From Leucobacter denitrificans (lineage in GTDB: Bacteria; Actinomycetota; Actinomycetes; Actinomycetales; Microbacteriaceae): 64,000 nucleotides of DNA. Under the pieces are notes generated by a model. It saw nothing but the letters and a program-made list of their open reading frames with translations, made no database searches and had not been told where the DNA came from. The stretch lies in assembly GCF_014396385.1 (NCBI RefSeq), contig NZ_CP060716.1, positions 1,984,001 to 2,048,000 on the forward strand, read 5' to 3'. The first letter of the stretch is position 1; every line of letters begins with the position of its first letter. A program made the position numbers and the translations under genes. Below, piece after piece: positions 1-8,258 of this stretch.

Positions 1-535
1 TCATCACGGGAAGGATCATGACCGCGAGCACGATCGCTGCGGTGAGAATTGTGCGGCCGGTACCGGTAACGACACCGCCGAAGAGGGGGATCCACCCGAG
101 GTACTCATTGATCCACACATAAATGGGACGAAGTGCGGGCGCAAGCACCAAAATGCCCCACAGGCCGTACACGACACTCGGGACCGCCGAGAGCAGGTCG
201 ATGAGGTAGCCGAGTGACTGCGCGAGCTTGCGGGGCGCGTAGTGCGAGATGAACAGTGCGATGCCGATTGACAGCGGCAGCGCGATTGCGAGCGCAAGGA
301 TTGCGGCCCACACCGTTCCAAAGATGAGGGGACCGACGTAACCCCAGAAGTTTGTGGTGAGAATCGACGCGGACTCACTGTCTGCGACGAGCGCGGGCAG
401 ACTCTGCACAATGAGAAATACGGCGACGGCGGCGAGAATGACAAGGATCATGCTCCCAGACACAACTGCTGTGCGTGAGAACACTCGATCGCCGCGGCTG
501 AGCACCTTGCGCGATGCGTTCGTAACTGAGGTCAC
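1..535 (-). CDS. pstC: Phosphate ABC transporter permease PstC (3' part cut off by the window edge)
   Basis: This encodes one of the two membrane permeases of the high-affinity PstSCAB phosphate importer. Reading inward from position 535 on the minus strand I translated VTSVTNASRKVLSRGDRVFS, then a hydrophobic helix (ILVILAAVAVFLIVQSLPAL), then the PstC-like stretch FWGYVGPLIFGTVW and ALPLSIGIALFISHYAP. Next comes the conserved SAVPSVVYGLWG loop that docks the ATPase in this permease family. The start is a GTG at 535; no other in-frame start with a convincing ribosome binding site was seen, so the exact start is uncertain. It lies 95 nt downstream of pstS, separated by a stem-loop. The gene runs off the left edge, and pstA and pstB are expected beyond it. 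Confidence 0.9.
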   Translation of the reverse strand, partial: MTSVTNASRKVLSRGDRVFSRTAVVSGSMILVILAAVAVFLIVQSLPALVADSESASILTTNFWGYVGPLIFGTVWAAILALAIALPLSIGIALFISHYAPRKLAQSLGYLIDLLSAVPSVVYGLWGILVLAPALRPIYVWINEYLGWIPLFGGVVTGTGRTILTAAIVLAVMILPVM

Positions 536-583
536 TAGGGGCGTGCTTTCCGGTGGGTCTGAATGAATGGGTAAAACACCAGT

Positions 584-623
584 AGGCCGGATCGTTCCCT
601 AGCGTAAGGAAACGATCCGGCCT
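584..623 (-). terminator. Intercistronic stem-loop between pstS and pstC
   Basis: A 13-bp perfect inverted repeat, AGGCCGGATCGTT at 584-596 and its complement at 611-623, sits just after the pstS stop codon. There is no long T run. In pst operons such a hairpin commonly limits read-through or protects the pstS end of the mRNA, giving more PstS than permease. That role is inferred here. Confidence 0.75.
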
Positions 624-630
624 GCATGGT

Positions 631-1731
631 TTAGCTGATCATGTCGACCGCTGCGACTGCCTTCTCGCGGAGCGTGTCAGAGATCGGAGCCGAGCCGGCT
701 GCGGTCTCAGCGGCCTTCTGGCCCTCTTCGCTCACGATGTAGCTGAAGTACTCCTTGACTAGTTCAGCGTTTGCCTCGTCAGCGTACTGCTCGCAGCCGA
801 TGAGGTAGCTGATGAGCACGATTGGGTAGACGCCCTCAGCGGTGCTTGCGCGATCGAGTTCGATTGCGAGGTCACCCGCGCTGCGGCCGTCTTCGAGCGG
901 TGAAGCGTCGACGATAGCGGCTGCTGCCTCAGGGCTGTAAGCGATGAACTCTTCGCCAACCTTCACCTTGACGGTGCTGAGGTCGCCAGCCTTCGATGCG
1001 TCAGCGTAACCAATGGTGCCAACGCCATTCTTCACTGCCTCAACGACGCCAGAGGTGCCCTGGGCTGCCTCGCCACCGCTGATCTCGGCTGGCCACTCCT
1101 CAACCGAACCTGCGGTCCATGCCTCTGGGGCAGCTGCTGCGAGGTAATCGGTGAAGTTGCCGGTCGTGCCCGACTTATCTGAGCGGTGCACCGCAACGAT
1201 TGCCTGGTCAGGGAGTGAAGCATCTGGGTTCATCTCAGCAATGGCTGGATCGTTCCAGTTCGTGATCGAACCATTGAAGATGTTCGCCATGGTTGCGGCA
1301 TCAAGGTTGAGGTCTGAAACGCCCTCAACGTTGAAGATAATCGCGATCGGCGAGATGTATGCGGGGATCTCAATGATGTCGTTCGTCAAGCATGCGTCGA
1401 ACGGACCAGCTTCGATCTCATCGACCTTGAATGCGCGGTCAGAACCAGCGAATGCAACCGCACCCTGCTGGAGCGACTCACGGCCAGCACCCGAACCCGA
1501 GGGATCGTAGTTGATGGTGACGTCTGCGTTTGCGGTCTGGAAGCCAGCGATCCAACCTGACTGCTGCGCAGCATCCTGTGACGAAGCGCCAGCACCGGCG
1601 AGGGTGCCTGACAGTGATGACGCCTGAGCTTCGTCAGTTGCCGGTGCGGCTTCGTTCGCAGCGCAACCGGTGAGCATGAGGAGGGCGGCGCCTGCAGCAA
1701 CCGCTACCTTCATTGAGGGTGAGAACTTCAC
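631..1731 (-). CDS. pstS: Phosphate-binding lipoprotein PstS
   Basis: This is the extracytoplasmic phosphate receptor of the PstSCAB importer. From GTG at 1731 the protein begins VKFSPSMKVAVAAGAALLMLTGCAAN, a lipoprotein signal with lipobox LTGC followed by an acidic linker. The mature part has the PstS phosphate-loop motifs: GAGASS, the YDPSGSGAGR stretch, FAGSDRAF, and HRSDKSGTTGNFTDYL. The length of 366 residues is normal for the family. An ATG at 1713 (MKVAVAAG) is an alternative start and would still leave a signal peptide. It is first in the pst operon, and a PHO box about 105 bases upstream suggests induction by phosphate starvation through a RegX3/PhoP-type regulator. A regX3-like gene is present at 39316-40014. 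Confidence 0.95.
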   Translation of the reverse strand: MKFSPSMKVAVAAGAALLMLTGCAANEAAPATDEAQASSLSGTLAGAGASSQDAAQQSGWIAGFQTANADVTINYDPSGSGAGRESLQQGAVAFAGSDRAFKVDEIEAGPFDACLTNDIIEIPAYISPIAIIFNVEGVSDLNLDAATMANIFNGSITNWNDPAIAEMNPDASLPDQAIVAVHRSDKSGTTGNFTDYLAAAAPEAWTAGSVEEWPAEISGGEAAQGTSGVVEAVKNGVGTIGYADASKAGDLSTVKVKVGEEFIAYSPEAAAAIVDASPLEDGRSAGDLAIELDRASTAEGVYPIVLISYLIGCEQYADEANAELVKEYFSYIVSEEGQKAAETAAGSAPISDTLREKAVAAVDMIS

Positions 1732-1836
1732 GAGTGTCGTGTCCATTCTGATGTTGTTGAACTTCAGGAAAGTGATGGGATGTTGACCCAACACCCATAA
1801 CGCTAAAGATCGGAAGTGGCCGCGAATTCACCTTTG

Positions 1837-1854
1837 GGTGAACGAGAGGTGAAC
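1837..1854 (-). promoter_or_regulatory. PHO box upstream of pstS
   Basis: On the minus strand the sequence reads GTTCACCTCTCGTTCACC, two exact GTTCACC direct repeats with an 11-bp period. This is the form bound by PhoP in Streptomyces and resembles RegX3 sites in mycobacteria. It lies between pstS and the divergent CapA-like gene and points toward pstS. A further ATTCACC in the opposite orientation is at 1826-1832. Confidence 0.8.
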
Positions 1855-1926
1855 TCGCTGTGACGTTTCGGCTCGAACCGCATGCGGATCCCGTCGTCGA
1901 AATATAGGCGGCACCGTATAGCCGCC

Positions 1927-1932
1927 TAGAAT
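1927..1932 (+). promoter_or_regulatory. -10 element of a leaderless promoter for the CapA-like gene
   Basis: TAGAAT is followed by exactly six bases and the ATG at 1939, with no ribosome binding site between. Transcription would therefore start at or very near the A of the start codon. No clear -35 hexamer was seen. Confidence 0.65.
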
Positions 1933-1938
1933 TAACAC

Positions 1939-3180
1939 ATGCGAAATAGGAGACTTCAGATCGTACGGGGTATGGGAGCTGGAGTCGCAGGCCTCGCGTT
2001 ACTACTCGGGGCAGTGGGTTGCGCGCCTGAACCGGAGCCCGCGCCAGAGCCTGCTCCCGTTGCTCCTACGCCCGAGCCTGAGCCCGAACCAGAGCCAATG
2101 CCGGGCGTGGGGCCCGAATGCCCAACCAACCACTGCGTGAGTGTCGCGTTTGCAGGTGACTTCCTGTTCCACCAAGGGTTGTGGTCGCCATTTGCGATTC
2201 CGACAAATGACGCGGGGCAGAACTTTGATTTTATGCCGCTCTTTGAAGGTGCGAAGCCTTACCTAGACAAGGCCGACCTTGCGATCTATCAGCAAGAAAC
2301 CCCGCTTTCTGCGCCGGGTGGGCCATACGCGGGGTTCCCGCTGTTCAGCACGCCGCCAGAGGTTGCAGACGCGGCCAAAGCCATTGGGTTTGATGTCGCC
2401 ACGACCGCTTCGAACCACAGCGTCGACATGGGCACCGAGGGTCTCGTGCGCACGCTCGACAAGCTCGACGCGGTTGGCCTGCAGCACACCGGCACCTATC
2501 GCGCAGAGGGCGAGCGCGACGTTCCTCTCATCGTCGAGGCCAATGGGGTGAAGATCGCGATCATCACCTCCACCTACGGACTCAACGGTAACTATAGCGA
2601 GTTCCCGTGGCAGGTTGATTTTAGCGGCATCGACTTCGATCTCGACGTCGAGCGGTCTATCGAGAAAGCGAAGAAGGCGCGCGAGATGGGGGCCGATCTG
2701 GTGATAGGCATTCAGCACAACGGTGCCGAGTACTGGTCAGAACCCACGGTCGAGCAGACAGCCGATGCACACGCGCTCATGGACAGCGGTGAGTTTGACT
2801 TCATGTACGACCACCACACGCACTCGATTCAGCCCTTTGAGATGTACAACGGCAAGTGGATCCTCTACGGAACCGGCAACTTCATCAGCGAATCTGCCCC
2901 CGCCGACACTCAGGTCAACAACGAGTTCTTGCTCTCGCGCATTCAGTTCGCGAAGCAGGAAGACGGAAGCTGGACCACGAACGACCTCGCATGGACGGTC
3001 GCGACAAACACGCAGAATGGTGGGTACAAGTGGTGTTCAGTCGCAGCCGACGCACCGCAGGGCGTGTGCCAGTGGCCCGAGTTCGATGCGGGCGTGCTTG
3101 AGCGCACCCGCGCGACCGTCAACTCGATGGGTGCCGCCGAGCACGGCCTCCGCGAATGGTTGATTACTGAGGAACAGTAG
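1939..3180 (+). CDS. CapA-family (poly-gamma-glutamate synthesis-type) lipoprotein
   Basis: This is a 413-residue predicted lipoprotein. A basic N-terminus is followed by a hydrophobic segment ending LLLGAVGCAP, which gives a lipobox cysteine, and then by a Pro/Glu-rich spacer (PEPEPAPEP repeats, about residues 30-55). The rest matches the PGA_cap/CapA domain, which has a calcineurin-like metallophosphoesterase fold: VAFAGDFLFHQGL, TTASNHSVDMGTEGL, IQHNGAEYW and DHHTHSIQPFEMYNGKWILYGTGNFI. CapA proteins are linked to poly-gamma-glutamate capsule export, but stand-alone copies are widespread in actinobacteria with unknown substrates, and no capB/capC partner is nearby. The start follows a leaderless -10 element. 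It is divergent from pstS across the PHO box, so shared phosphate control is possible but not shown. Confidence 0.85.
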   Translation: MRNRRLQIVRGMGAGVAGLALLLGAVGCAPEPEPAPEPAPVAPTPEPEPEPEPMPGVGPECPTNHCVSVAFAGDFLFHQGLWSPFAIPTNDAGQNFDFMPLFEGAKPYLDKADLAIYQQETPLSAPGGPYAGFPLFSTPPEVADAAKAIGFDVATTASNHSVDMGTEGLVRTLDKLDAVGLQHTGTYRAEGERDVPLIVEANGVKIAIITSTYGLNGNYSEFPWQVDFSGIDFDLDVERSIEKAKKAREMGADLVIGIQHNGAEYWSEPTVEQTADAHALMDSGEFDFMYDHHTHSIQPFEMYNGKWILYGTGNFISESAPADTQVNNEFLLSRIQFAKQEDGSWTTNDLAWTVATNTQNGGYKWCSVAADAPQGVCQWPEFDAGVLERTRATVNSMGAAEHGLREWLITEEQ

Positions 3181-3193
3181 CGTCCGATCGGAC

Positions 3194-3294
3194 GGAGTGA
3201 GGCCCAAGCGCGCCTCGCCTGCTAGGCAGGGGACCCCGCGCGTCTTGCACCGCGCGCTCTGATGCGCATTCGAGGCGCACTTGGGCCTCACTCC
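3194..3294. terminator. Long imperfect palindrome with two inner hairpins (bidirectional terminator candidate)
   Basis: A 24-bp inverted repeat with one mismatch (3194-3217 against 3271-3294) encloses two small hairpins. These are CCTGC-TAG-GCAGG at 3218-3230 and CGCGCG…CGCGCG at 3237-3256. It fills the gap between two convergent genes, so transcription from either side could fold it as a three-way junction. No T tract is present. Confidence 0.65.
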
Positions 3295-3301
3295 TCAGGT
3301 A

Positions 3302-4231
3302 CTACGCGAGGAGCGTGAGCGCTCCCGGGGCGATGTGCACCTCGAAGGGGCCGGTTCCTACGGGCTCTCCGTCAGAGTAGGCGATTTCGGCATCTGCCTC
3401 GATGCGTATGTGCCGCACCTTCGTGATGGTTACCTCGGGGAGGGACTCGTGCGTGCCACGTGCCAGCCTGCCGAGCACGCTCAGCACCCGGAGCTTGCCA
3501 GCATGCGTGACCTCGACCAGGTTGAGTTCACCGTCGGTCACCGAAGCTCTTGGCGCGAGCGGGATACCGCCGCCGACAGCGCGGGTGTTCATCACAGTTG
3601 CGAGCAAGCCGGAGAATGTGCGCTCGCCCGCGTCGCCAGAAATCGTGAATCTACGCGACTTGAGCACCGTGAGCTCGGCGAGCAACCCGAGCTGATACCG
3701 CAGGGGCCCGAGGGGCAAGCCGATCGCATTTGCTCTTCGATTAATTGCTGCGTCGAACCCTACGTTGAGTGCCCCTGCGAACCAGTGTGTGCGCCCATTC
3801 GGCAGCGACACCACTCCGAGATCCACTCGCTGAGGCCGCGGCTCTGCGGCCAGAATGCGGGCGATTGCGCGAGCCGGGTGATGACTGAGTGCGAACTGAC
3901 TCGCGAAGTCATTACCGCTGCCCGCAGGCACGATGCCTATCGGCAGATCGCGCGCTTCGGGCACCTGAATGACGAGCCCGATGAGCCCGTCACCACCGAT
4001 CAGAATGAGCCCGCGAAGCTCACCGGTTTGGCACTCTTCTCGCACTCGTTGTTGACAGTGGATCGCGTCGCGGCCGGTAATGACCCGCGCCGGAATGCTC
4101 GCTCGCTCGAGCGCTCGCAATACCTTCTTTGCTGACCGGGCCCCGCGGCCGAGCGCAGAGCGCGGGTTCACGACGACCCCGAATGGGGCGGTATTCGAAG
4201 GAACGGCGCCCACCGGGTGAGCCCCGGTCAC
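3302..4231 (-). CDS. Diacylglycerol/lipid kinase family protein
   Basis: This 309-residue protein belongs to the DAGK/YegS lipid kinase family, which phosphorylates diacylglycerol or related lipids at the membrane. An N-terminal nucleotide-binding half shows VVNPRSALGRGARS, then GGDGLIGLVIQ in the position of the GGDGTxNE motif, and PIGIVPAGSGNDFA, which matches the PxGTxND-type motif well. The C-terminal beta-rich domain carries GALNVGFDAAINRRAN and LNLVEVTHAGKLRVLSVL. The GTG start at 4231 overlaps the stop of the mutT1-like gene by 4 nt, so it is the last gene of the regulator/mshD/ppk/mutT1 operon. The threonine of GGDGT is replaced by Leu, as happens in some actinobacterial members. Substrate is unknown. 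Confidence 0.85.
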   Translation of the reverse strand: MTGAHPVGAVPSNTAPFGVVVNPRSALGRGARSAKKVLRALERASIPARVITGRDAIHCQQRVREECQTGELRGLILIGGDGLIGLVIQVPEARDLPIGIVPAGSGNDFASQFALSHHPARAIARILAAEPRPQRVDLGVVSLPNGRTHWFAGALNVGFDAAINRRANAIGLPLGPLRYQLGLLAELTVLKSRRFTISGDAGERTFSGLLATVMNTRAVGGGIPLAPRASVTDGELNLVEVTHAGKLRVLSVLGRLARGTHESLPEVTITKVRHIRIEADAEIAYSDGEPVGTGPFEVHIAPGALTLLA

Positions 4232-5214
4232 GAGTGCTGCGGTGCGGTGGACTGCGGCGCCCCGTGCTTCAACGGGTACGTCTCGACTCCCAGAATTCCT
4301 GCTCCTGGGCGTTTCTTTGAGAAGTGAAACACCGAGAATCCCGCGGGCGGCAGAGCCGTCGCTTCATCGAGATATGAGCCCGGAAGGCTGCCACTCGCGA
4401 GCACGAGCTCGCGTGCAAGGTCGGGGAGCACGGGGCGATGGCTGCACACCACCACAGACTTGCCGCGCTTCACGATCTTGCCAATGAGTTTTCGCGTTTC
4501 GGCAAGGTCGCCAGTGTCCCAGAAGCCCTGGCTCAAGCTCACACGCTCTCGCACTCCCTTTCCGAGAAGGTGAGCGAGCGGAGCAACAGTGCTGAGGCAG
4601 CGATCGGCAGTCGACGAGTAGATGCGCTTCGGGCCAAATGACGCGAGGATCGGGGCGAGCATTTCTGCCTGGTGCAGACCCGTGGGTGAGAGGGGGCGCT
4701 GATGATCCACCGGGAAGGTCTCACTGCGAGGTTCGGCCTTCGCGTGACGTAGCAATGTCACCGAGAATGTGTCGATGAGCCCCGGCTCGGTGAGCCGCAT
4801 GAACACGTCGAAGAGTTCACGATCGGCCTCGTAGGTGAGTAGCTCTCGAGCATTCTTCGCAAGCACCCACTCGAGTGCTTGAATCTCACCGTTTGGTTTG
4901 AACGTCGAAGCGAGCGCCTTCTTCGGAGTGACCTTCGCCGCCCAATACTGCACGATCTTCTCGGCACCGTTCGGCAGCTCGTAGTTGATGGTGCCGAGAC
5001 ACACCCCAAGTTTTACCTTGAGGCCCGTCTCTTCTCGCGTCTCACGAACCGCGGCCTGCGGCATGCTCTCGCCAGGGTCGAGCTTGCCCTTCGGAAACGA
5101 CACGTCGCGCTGTTTCGTGCGGTGAATGAGCAGCACCATGAGCTGAGACTTACCGGCTTCGTCTGTGACGATTCGCCAGGGAATCGTGCCTGCCGCGAAT
5201 ATGCGCTTCGCCAT
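4228..5214 (-). CDS. mutT1: MutT1-like NUDIX hydrolase fused to a histidine phosphatase domain
   Basis: This is a 328-residue two-domain protein. The N-terminal half is a Nudix hydrolase with an intact box, GKLDPGES followed by AVRETREETGL (about residues 43-66). The C-terminal half is a histidine phosphatase starting at the catalytic LLRHAKAE (about residues 155-162), with a later CSHRPVLPDL that supplies the second histidine. The architecture matches mycobacterial MutT1 (Rv2985 type), which hydrolyses oxidised 8-oxo-guanine nucleotides and diadenosine polyphosphates. It lies 3 nt downstream of ppk and overlaps the lipid kinase gene by 4 nt. The linkage to a polyphosphate kinase and a mycothiol gene fits nucleotide-pool protection under oxidative stress, which is an inference. 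Confidence 0.9.
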   Translation of the reverse strand: MAKRIFAAGTIPWRIVTDEAGKSQLMVLLIHRTKQRDVSFPKGKLDPGESMPQAAVRETREETGLKVKLGVCLGTINYELPNGAEKIVQYWAAKVTPKKALASTFKPNGEIQALEWVLAKNARELLTYEADRELFDVFMRLTEPGLIDTFSVTLLRHAKAEPRSETFPVDHQRPLSPTGLHQAEMLAPILASFGPKRIYSSTADRCLSTVAPLAHLLGKGVRERVSLSQGFWDTGDLAETRKLIGKIVKRGKSVVVCSHRPVLPDLARELVLASGSLPGSYLDEATALPPAGFSVFHFSKKRPGAGILGVETYPLKHGAPQSTAPQHS

Positions 5215-5217
5215 CTG

Positions 5218-7338
5218 TTACCTTCTCCGAGCTCTCGTGCGATCGACCATCACCAGATCTTGCAGATCTGGAAGCGGCTCGCCCGTCTCGCTCACCACGC
5301 TACGGTGCCAGGTGCCGTCGGGGAGCATGCGCCATGACGATACGTCATCGCTAAACGCGAACTCGAAGAACTTGTCGATGCGCGCGAAGTGTTCGCGCTC
5401 TGAAAGCGCGACGAGCACCTCGATGCGGCGGTCGAGATTGCGGTGCATGAGGTCGGCACTGCCGATGTAAATCTCACGGTCGCCGTCATTGTCGAACGCA
5501 TAAATTCGCGAGTGCTCGAGATACCTACCGAGCACCGAGCGCACTCGGATCGTCTCCGAGAGCCCGGGCACCCCTGCACGAATCGAACAGATGCCGCGCA
5601 CCCAGATCTCGATCGGCACGCCCGCCTGGCTCGCGCGGTACAGCGCATCGATGATGTCTTCGTCAACCATCGAGTTGGCTTTGAGGCGGATCTTGCTCTT
5701 GCGACCGTTTCGCGCGTGCTCGGCCTCTCGCTCGATGCGCTCGAGCAGGCCACTGCGCAGCTGGAGTGGCGCCACAAGTAGGCGGTTGTAGTCGGTCTCG
5801 ATCGCGTACCCCGAAAGCACGTTGAAGAGCTTCGTGACATCGCGGCCAATCTCAGGTGACGAGGTGAAGAGCCCGAAGTCTTCGTAGATTCGACTGGTCT
5901 TCGGATTGTAGTTGCCTGTGCCGATGTGGCAGTAATGAGCGAGCTGGCCGCTCTCTTCTCGGATCACCTGGATGAGCTTGCAGTGCGTCTTCAGGCCAAC
6001 GAGGCCATATACGACGTGCACGCCAGCCTGTTCGAGCTTGCGGGCCCAGGTGATGTTGGCCTCTTCATCGAACCGCGCCTTCACCTCAACAAGTGCGAGC
6101 ACCTGCTTGCCTGCTTCTGCCGCCTTAATGAGTGACGCCACGATGGGGCTATCGCCAGAGGTGCGGTACAGGGTCTGCTTGATCGCGAGCACATCTGGGT
6201 CGGTCGCGGCCTGCTCAATGAAGGCCTGCACGCTCGTCGCAAACGACTCGTAGGGGTGGTGCACGAGAACTTCACGTCTCGCGATCGCACTGAACGTGTC
6301 GGGTTTGTCACTCGGCGAGTTCGTGCGGAACATCGGGTGAGTCACCGGAATGTGCGGCTGGTATCGCAGATCAGGTCGGCGCACACCGCCGAGCGCGAAC
6401 AGACCCGACAGATCAAGTGGGGCGGGCAGCGTGTACACCTGCTCCATGTCGATGTCGAACTCGCGTACGAGTAGTTCGAGCGTCGCCGCGTCCATATCAT
6501 CAGAGATTTCGAGGCGGATCGGAGGACCAAATCGCCGCCGCAGCAACTCTTTCTCGAGCGCCTGAATAAGGTTCTCGGTCTCGTCTTCCTCGATCTCAAC
6601 ATCCTCATTGCGCGTGACGCGGAAGACGTGGTGATCAATCACTTCCATACCCGGGAAGAGACCATCGAGCTGATTGGCAATGAGCTCTTCGAGCGGGATA
6701 AAGCGCACGTTGTCGTCGGTCTCCCGCCGATCCACACGAACGTAGCGGGGGATCATCTGAGGCACCTTCAACCGCGCAAACTCGATCTTGTCGGTCGTCG
6801 GGTTGAGCACACGGATCGAGAGGTTGAGCGCGCGGCCCGAGATGTATGGGAACGGGTGCGCTGGGTCGACCGCGAGCGGCATGAGCACGGGGTAGATGTG
6901 GTGCTGGTAATAGTTTGTAAGCACTTCGCGGTCGGCATTGTCGAGCGTGTCCCACTCGACAATGTGCACGCCAGCTTCAGAGAGCTGTGGCTTGACCTGC
7001 TCAGCAAAGCACCGCGAGTGGCGACGCTGCAGTTCGTATGCCGCATGGTTAATCTCTGCGAGCACGTCGGTCGGAGCGCGGCCGACATTCGTCGGTACCG
7101 CAAGCCCCGTAAGAATGCGGCGCTTCAGGCCGGCAACCCGCACCATGAAAAACTCGTCGAGGTTCGAAGCAAAGATTGCGAGAAAGTTTGCGCGTTCGAG
7201 CAGCGGAATCGTCTCATCTTCTGCGAGTTCGAGCACTCTCTGATTGAACGCGAGCCAACTCAGCTCACGATCAATGTAGCGATCTGCGGGCAACGTCCCG
7301 TCATTGATCACCTGAATTTCGCGGGTCTCTTCGCTCAT
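5218..7338 (-). CDS. ppk: Polyphosphate kinase (Ppk1)
   Basis: This 706-residue enzyme reversibly polymerises the gamma-phosphate of ATP into inorganic polyphosphate. The N-terminal domain begins RYIDRELSWLAFNQRVLELAED, the usual Ppk1 start. The catalytic half contains IKQTLYRTSGDSPI, VKARFDEEANITWARKLEQAG, and HYCHIGTGNYNPKTSRIYEDFGLFT, whose histidine is the expected phosphorylated residue. The C-terminal part carries KANSMVDEDIIDALYRASQAGVPI and the GICSIRAGVPGLSETIRVRS region. Length is typical. The ATG at 7338 overlaps the mshD stop by 4 nt (ATGA), and mutT1 follows after 3 nt, so translation is coupled along the operon. The nearby pst genes with a PHO box suggest a phosphate theme, but no PHO box was seen in front of this operon. 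Confidence 0.95.
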   Translation of the reverse strand: MSEETREIQVINDGTLPADRYIDRELSWLAFNQRVLELAEDETIPLLERANFLAIFASNLDEFFMVRVAGLKRRILTGLAVPTNVGRAPTDVLAEINHAAYELQRRHSRCFAEQVKPQLSEAGVHIVEWDTLDNADREVLTNYYQHHIYPVLMPLAVDPAHPFPYISGRALNLSIRVLNPTTDKIEFARLKVPQMIPRYVRVDRRETDDNVRFIPLEELIANQLDGLFPGMEVIDHHVFRVTRNEDVEIEEDETENLIQALEKELLRRRFGPPIRLEISDDMDAATLELLVREFDIDMEQVYTLPAPLDLSGLFALGGVRRPDLRYQPHIPVTHPMFRTNSPSDKPDTFSAIARREVLVHHPYESFATSVQAFIEQAATDPDVLAIKQTLYRTSGDSPIVASLIKAAEAGKQVLALVEVKARFDEEANITWARKLEQAGVHVVYGLVGLKTHCKLIQVIREESGQLAHYCHIGTGNYNPKTSRIYEDFGLFTSSPEIGRDVTKLFNVLSGYAIETDYNRLLVAPLQLRSGLLERIEREAEHARNGRKSKIRLKANSMVDEDIIDALYRASQAGVPIEIWVRGICSIRAGVPGLSETIRVRSVLGRYLEHSRIYAFDNDGDREIYIGSADLMHRNLDRRIEVLVALSEREHFARIDKFFEFAFSDDVSSWRMLPDGTWHRSVVSETGEPLPDLQDLVMVDRTRARRR

Positions 7339-8258
7339 GACCCTATTCTGGCACCCCTACGCCACTGCCTGCTGCGCGAATCTACGGTAAACCCCACAGC
7401 TTCATACATGCGCACCGCCCGTTCATTTTCGCCATCGACGTAGAGCGTCACTCGCTCAGGCGAGTGTGTGGCCATGCGGGCGAGCGTTGCATCGAGCAGA
7501 GCGCGGCCGAGTCCAAGACCTGCGTGCTCTGGGTCAACGCCGATCGCATAGAGCTCGGTCTCGGTGCCGGTTGCTTCGTCGTCAGAGTCAACAACCGTCT
7601 TGATCCAGGTAAACCCAGCAAGCCTCACATCCGCATCCTCGAGCAGCAGTAAGTCATGTGGATCGAACCACGGCTCCTCGCGCATGAGCGCAAAGTCGGC
7701 CTCCGTCACCCGGCCCTGCTCTGGGTGATCTGCAAAGGCGGCCGCGTTGACGCGCACCCACTCGGCCGGATCATCGGCGCCACCAAATGAACGCAGCGTG
7801 AACCCCTCGGGAAGTTTCGTCGCATACGGGTTGCTGTTTGCGGTAGGCAGCTTCGCGGGGTCGAGCGCCATGCGAAAAAGTGAGCGGATCGGCGAAAACC
7901 CTGCACCAGCGAGCAGTGCATCGGCGGCAGGATTGTCTCCGTGCGCCCAAGCAAGCAGCGCGTCAGGAGCTTTTTCGAGCAGCGTGCCGAGCGCCGCAGA
8001 ACCGACACCGCGGCCGCGTTCTCGCGGATCTACCACCAGGTCGACCTCGCCCTGACCGAGTACGCCGACTGCGATCGGCGCCGTGACCTCTGCGTTGTCA
8101 GTACCCTGCTCAGTGAACAACCAGAGGTCGCGTTGGTGCTGCGACACCGCGAGGAGTGCCTGATCTGAGATAGGGGAGGAACCGTCGAACCGCTCGGCCC
8201 GATCGAGCAGCGGGCGCGCGTCTTCAATACCAGCAGCGCCAGCAACCACGGCGACCAT
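7335..8258 (-). CDS. mshD: Mycothiol synthase MshD
   Basis: MshD acetylates Cys-GlcN-Ins with acetyl-CoA, the last step of mycothiol synthesis, in the cytoplasm. The protein has two GNAT domains as expected. The N-terminal one carries RGRGVGSAALGTLLEKA, and the C-terminal active one carries LYAIGVDPEHAGLGLGRALLDATLARM followed by VTLYVDGENERAVRMYEAVGF. The start was set at ATG 8258 (MVAVVAGAAGIED), which shares one base with the stop of the upstream regulator. A longer upstream reading frame exists but would lie inside that gene. The 307 residues fit the family. Next to a GlnR-like regulator this matches the known Rv0818-mshD neighbourhood of mycobacteria, and it shows the host makes mycothiol. 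Confidence 0.93.
   Translation of the reverse strand: MVAVVAGAAGIEDARPLLDRAERFDGSSPISDQALLAVSQHQRDLWLFTEQGTDNAEVTAPIAVGVLGQGEVDLVVDPRERGRGVGSAALGTLLEKAPDALLAWAHGDNPAADALLAGAGFSPIRSLFRMALDPAKLPTANSNPYATKLPEGFTLRSFGGADDPAEWVRVNAAAFADHPEQGRVTEADFALMREEPWFDPHDLLLLEDADVRLAGFTWIKTVVDSDDEATGTETELYAIGVDPEHAGLGLGRALLDATLARMATHSPERVTLYVDGENERAVRMYEAVGFTVDSRSRQWRRGARIGS

Noticed and set aside
3281..4135. Long plus-strand reading frame opposite the lipid kinase gene
   Set aside because: It is antisense to a clear DAGK gene, has no start context or family features, and arises from high-GC codon bias.
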